Shown piece by piece: positions 13,399 to 14,786 of a DNA stretch of 14,786 bases. The stretch's first letter is position 1. The number at the start of each line of letters is the position of its first letter. The stretch lies in assembly GCA_016195145.1 (NCBI GenBank), contig JACQAF010000231.1, positions 1-14,786 on the forward strand, read 5' to 3'. The notes below the pieces were generated by a model that was given only the letters and a program-made list of their open reading frames with translations, was not told where the DNA came from and searched no databases. The position numbers and the translations under genes are program-made. This DNA comes from Rhodospirillales bacterium. GTDB lineage: Bacteria > Pseudomonadota > Alphaproteobacteria > CACIAM-22H2.

Positions 13399-14786
13399 TC
13401 AAGCCTGTTTTTTCTTCAGCGCGCTCTGCGGATTGAGGTTGCCGATGCGGCCGCTCTCGCTGCCGGCGGCCGGATCGATCGCGGCGTTGATGAGCGTCGG
13501 CTGGCCTGAATCGAGCGCCGCGTTCACTGCCCGCTTGAGCCCGTCGGGCGAGGTCGCGTTGACGCCGATCCCGCCGAACGCCTCCATCATCTTGTCGTAG
13601 CGCGCGCCCTTGACGAACACGGTGGTCGCGGGATCGGAGTTCGCCTTGTTGACGTCGGTGCCGCGATAGATGCCGTCGTTGTTGAAGACGACGACGCAGA
13701 CCGGCAGTTTGTAGCGGCAGATCGTCTCCACTTCCATGCCCGAGAAGCCGAAGGCGCTGTCGCCCTCGACCGCGAGCACCGGGTGGCCGGTCTCGATCGC
13801 GGCAGCGATGGCCTGGCCCATGCCGATGCCCATGATGCCCCAAGTGCCGACATCGAGACGCTTGCGCGGCTTGTAGATGTCGATGATGCCGCGGGCAAGG
13901 TCGAGCGTGTTGGCGCCTTCGTTGACCAGGATCGTCTCGGGCCGCTCCTTGATGACGGTGCGCAGCACGCCAAGCGCGCTGTGATAATCCATCGGTACGT
14001 TGTTGTTCATCAGGCGCGCCGCCATCTTGGCGACATTTTCCTCGCGCTTCGCATTGACGGCATTGGTCCAGTCCGCCGGCGGCGGGCTCCACTTGCCGCC
14101 CATTGCATTGAGGAACGCCTGGACGCAGGAGCCGATATCGCCGACTACCGGGGCGACGATCTCGACGTTGCTGTCCATCTCCTTGGGCTCGATGTCGACT
14201 TGGATGAACTTCTTGGGCGCCTCGCCCCATGCCTTGCCCTTGCCGTGCGACAGCAGCCAGTTGAGGCGCGCGCCGATCATCATCACGACGTCGGAGTCCT
14301 TGAGCACGGTCGAGCGTGCGGCGCCGGCGCATTGCGGGTGCGTATCGGGCAGCAGGCCCTTGGCCATGCTCATCGGCAGGAAGGGCGCGCCGGCCTTCTC
14401 GACGAACTGGCGAATCGCATCGTCGGCCCGGGCGTAAGACGCGCCTTTGCCGAGGATGATCAGCGGCCGCTTGGCGGTTTTGAGCACGCCGAGGGCGTGT
14501 TTGACCGCCTCGGGGGCGGGAATCTGCGCCGGCGCGGCGTCGATCACCTTGACCAGCGATTTCCGGCCGGCCGCGGCATTCATCACCTGGCCGAACAGCT
14601 TGGCCGGCAAATCGAGATAGACGCCGCCCGGACGGCCCGAGACGGCGGCGCGGATCGCGCGCGCGAGGCCGATGCCGATATCCTGGGCGTGCAGGATGCG
14701 ATATGCCGCCTTGCACAGCGGCTTGGCGATGGCGAGCTGGTCCATCTCCTCGTAGTCGCCCTGCTGCAGGTCGACGATCTCGCGCT
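13399..14786 (-). CDS. oxc: Oxalyl-CoA decarboxylase (5' end beyond window)
   Basis: This thiamine-diphosphate enzyme converts oxalyl-CoA to formyl-CoA and CO2. The window shows 461 residues, in frame to the right edge. The first visible residues, REIVDLQQGDYEEMDQ, match Oxalobacter Oxc and contain its Tyr120-Glu121 pair, so about 109 N-terminal residues, including the ThDP-activating Glu, lie outside. Visible parts are the middle domain (SGRPGGVYLDLPAKLFGQ, GKGASYARADD, IGARLNWLLSHGKGKAWG, DIEPKEMDSN) and the ThDP domain with TWGIMGIGMGQA and the metal/diphosphate motif GDSAFGFSG...NND (GDS at 13756-13764). The C-terminal SESGRIGNLNPQ matches the segment that closes over the active site in Oxc. 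Not acetolactate synthase: the Oxc-specific blocks are all present. An apparent ATG at 14745 is internal. It heads the visible run and its promoter is outside. Confidence 0.96.
   Translation of the reverse strand, partial: REIVDLQQGDYEEMDQLAIAKPLCKAAYRILHAQDIGIGLARAIRAAVSGRPGGVYLDLPAKLFGQVMNAAAGRKSLVKVIDAAPAQIPAPEAVKHALGVLKTAKRPLIILGKGASYARADDAIRQFVEKAGAPFLPMSMAKGLLPDTHPQCAGAARSTVLKDSDVVMMIGARLNWLLSHGKGKAWGEAPKKFIQVDIEPKEMDSNVEIVAPVVGDIGSCVQAFLNAMGGKWSPPPADWTNAVNAKREENVAKMAARLMNNNVPMDYHSALGVLRTVIKERPETILVNEGANTLDLARGIIDIYKPRKRLDVGTWGIMGIGMGQAIAAAIETGHPVLAVEGDSAFGFSGMEVETICRYKLPVCVVVFNNDGIYRGTDVNKANSDPATTVFVKGARYDKMMEAFGGIGVNATSPDGLKRAVNAALDSGQPTLINAAIDPAAGSESGRIGNLNPQSALKKKQA

Noticed and set aside
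11954..14716. A single 920-codon minus-strand frame that could suggest an Oxc-Frc fusion
   Set aside because: Upstream of 13363 this frame is out of phase with oxc and gives Arg-rich nonsense. oxc ends at 13399 in another frame, and frc has its own ribosome site, so there are two genes.
13399..14786. Acetolactate synthase as the identity of the right-edge ThDP enzyme
   Set aside because: The blocks REIVDLQQGDYEEMDQ, GTWGIMGIGMG and ESGRIGNLN are specific for oxalyl-CoA decarboxylase, and frc is adjacent.
1..14786. tRNA, rRNA, CRISPR array, insertion-sequence ends, attachment sites or prophage genes
   Set aside because: Read by eye on both strands, no cloverleaf-like sequence, regular spaced repeats, transposase motifs or target-site duplications were found. 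A covariance-model scan could still reveal a small RNA.

Overview
The window reads as chromosomal DNA of a GC-rich alphaproteobacterium. This is inferred from base composition, an HspQ of alphaproteobacterial type, a DUF1289 protein, a fused salicylyl-CoA 5-hydroxylase and an oxc/frc oxalate cluster. No genus can be named. I see no rRNA, tRNA, CRISPR array, insertion sequence or phage gene. Almost all sequence is coding.

Layout. (1) 1-2248, minus: most of a dimethylglycine/sarcosine dehydrogenase-type flavoenzyme, cut by the left edge. (2) 2249-2566: divergent spacer with a perfect 20-bp palindrome. (3) 2567-2896, plus: hspQ. (4) 2932-4542, minus: a Tat-exported multicopper oxidase of the copper-resistance type with a Met/His-rich insert. 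(5) 4543-4893: divergent spacer with several inverted repeats, one overlapping a likely promoter. (6) 4862/4894-7101, plus: a bifunctional salicylyl-CoA 5-hydroxylase/old-yellow-enzyme fusion whose N-terminal FAD-binding GxGxxG motif is missing, apparently through a 22-nt frameshifting deletion. (7) 7197-7931, plus: a four-helix membrane protein of unknown function. (8) 7936-14786, minus: a co-directional run read right to left as oxc (partial), frc, a 10-formyl-THF hydrolase/formyltransferase-like gene, fhs, a PanE-like reductase and a small DUF1289 protein. Gaps are 35, 94, 53 and 62 nt, then an ATGA overlap.

How the genes work together. The right half looks like an oxalate catabolic operon wired to tetrahydrofolate C1 metabolism. 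Frc and Oxc cycle CoA and turn oxalate into CO2 plus formyl-CoA/formate. Fhs charges formate onto THF. The formyltransferase-like protein resembles the hydrolase domain of ALDH1L1 and would act on 10-formyl-THF or move the formyl group. The PanE-like enzyme is a candidate oxalyl-CoA reductase giving glyoxylate for assimilation, by analogy with Methylobacterium PanE2. The left-edge flavoenzyme also carries a folate-binding GcvT-type domain but is a separate transcription unit.

The points most worth checking are the GxGxxG deletion, the make-up of the oxalate/formyl operon with its ALDH1L1-like hydrolase and PanE-like enzyme, the Lys/Ala-rich tail on Frc, and two palindromic operator candidates.
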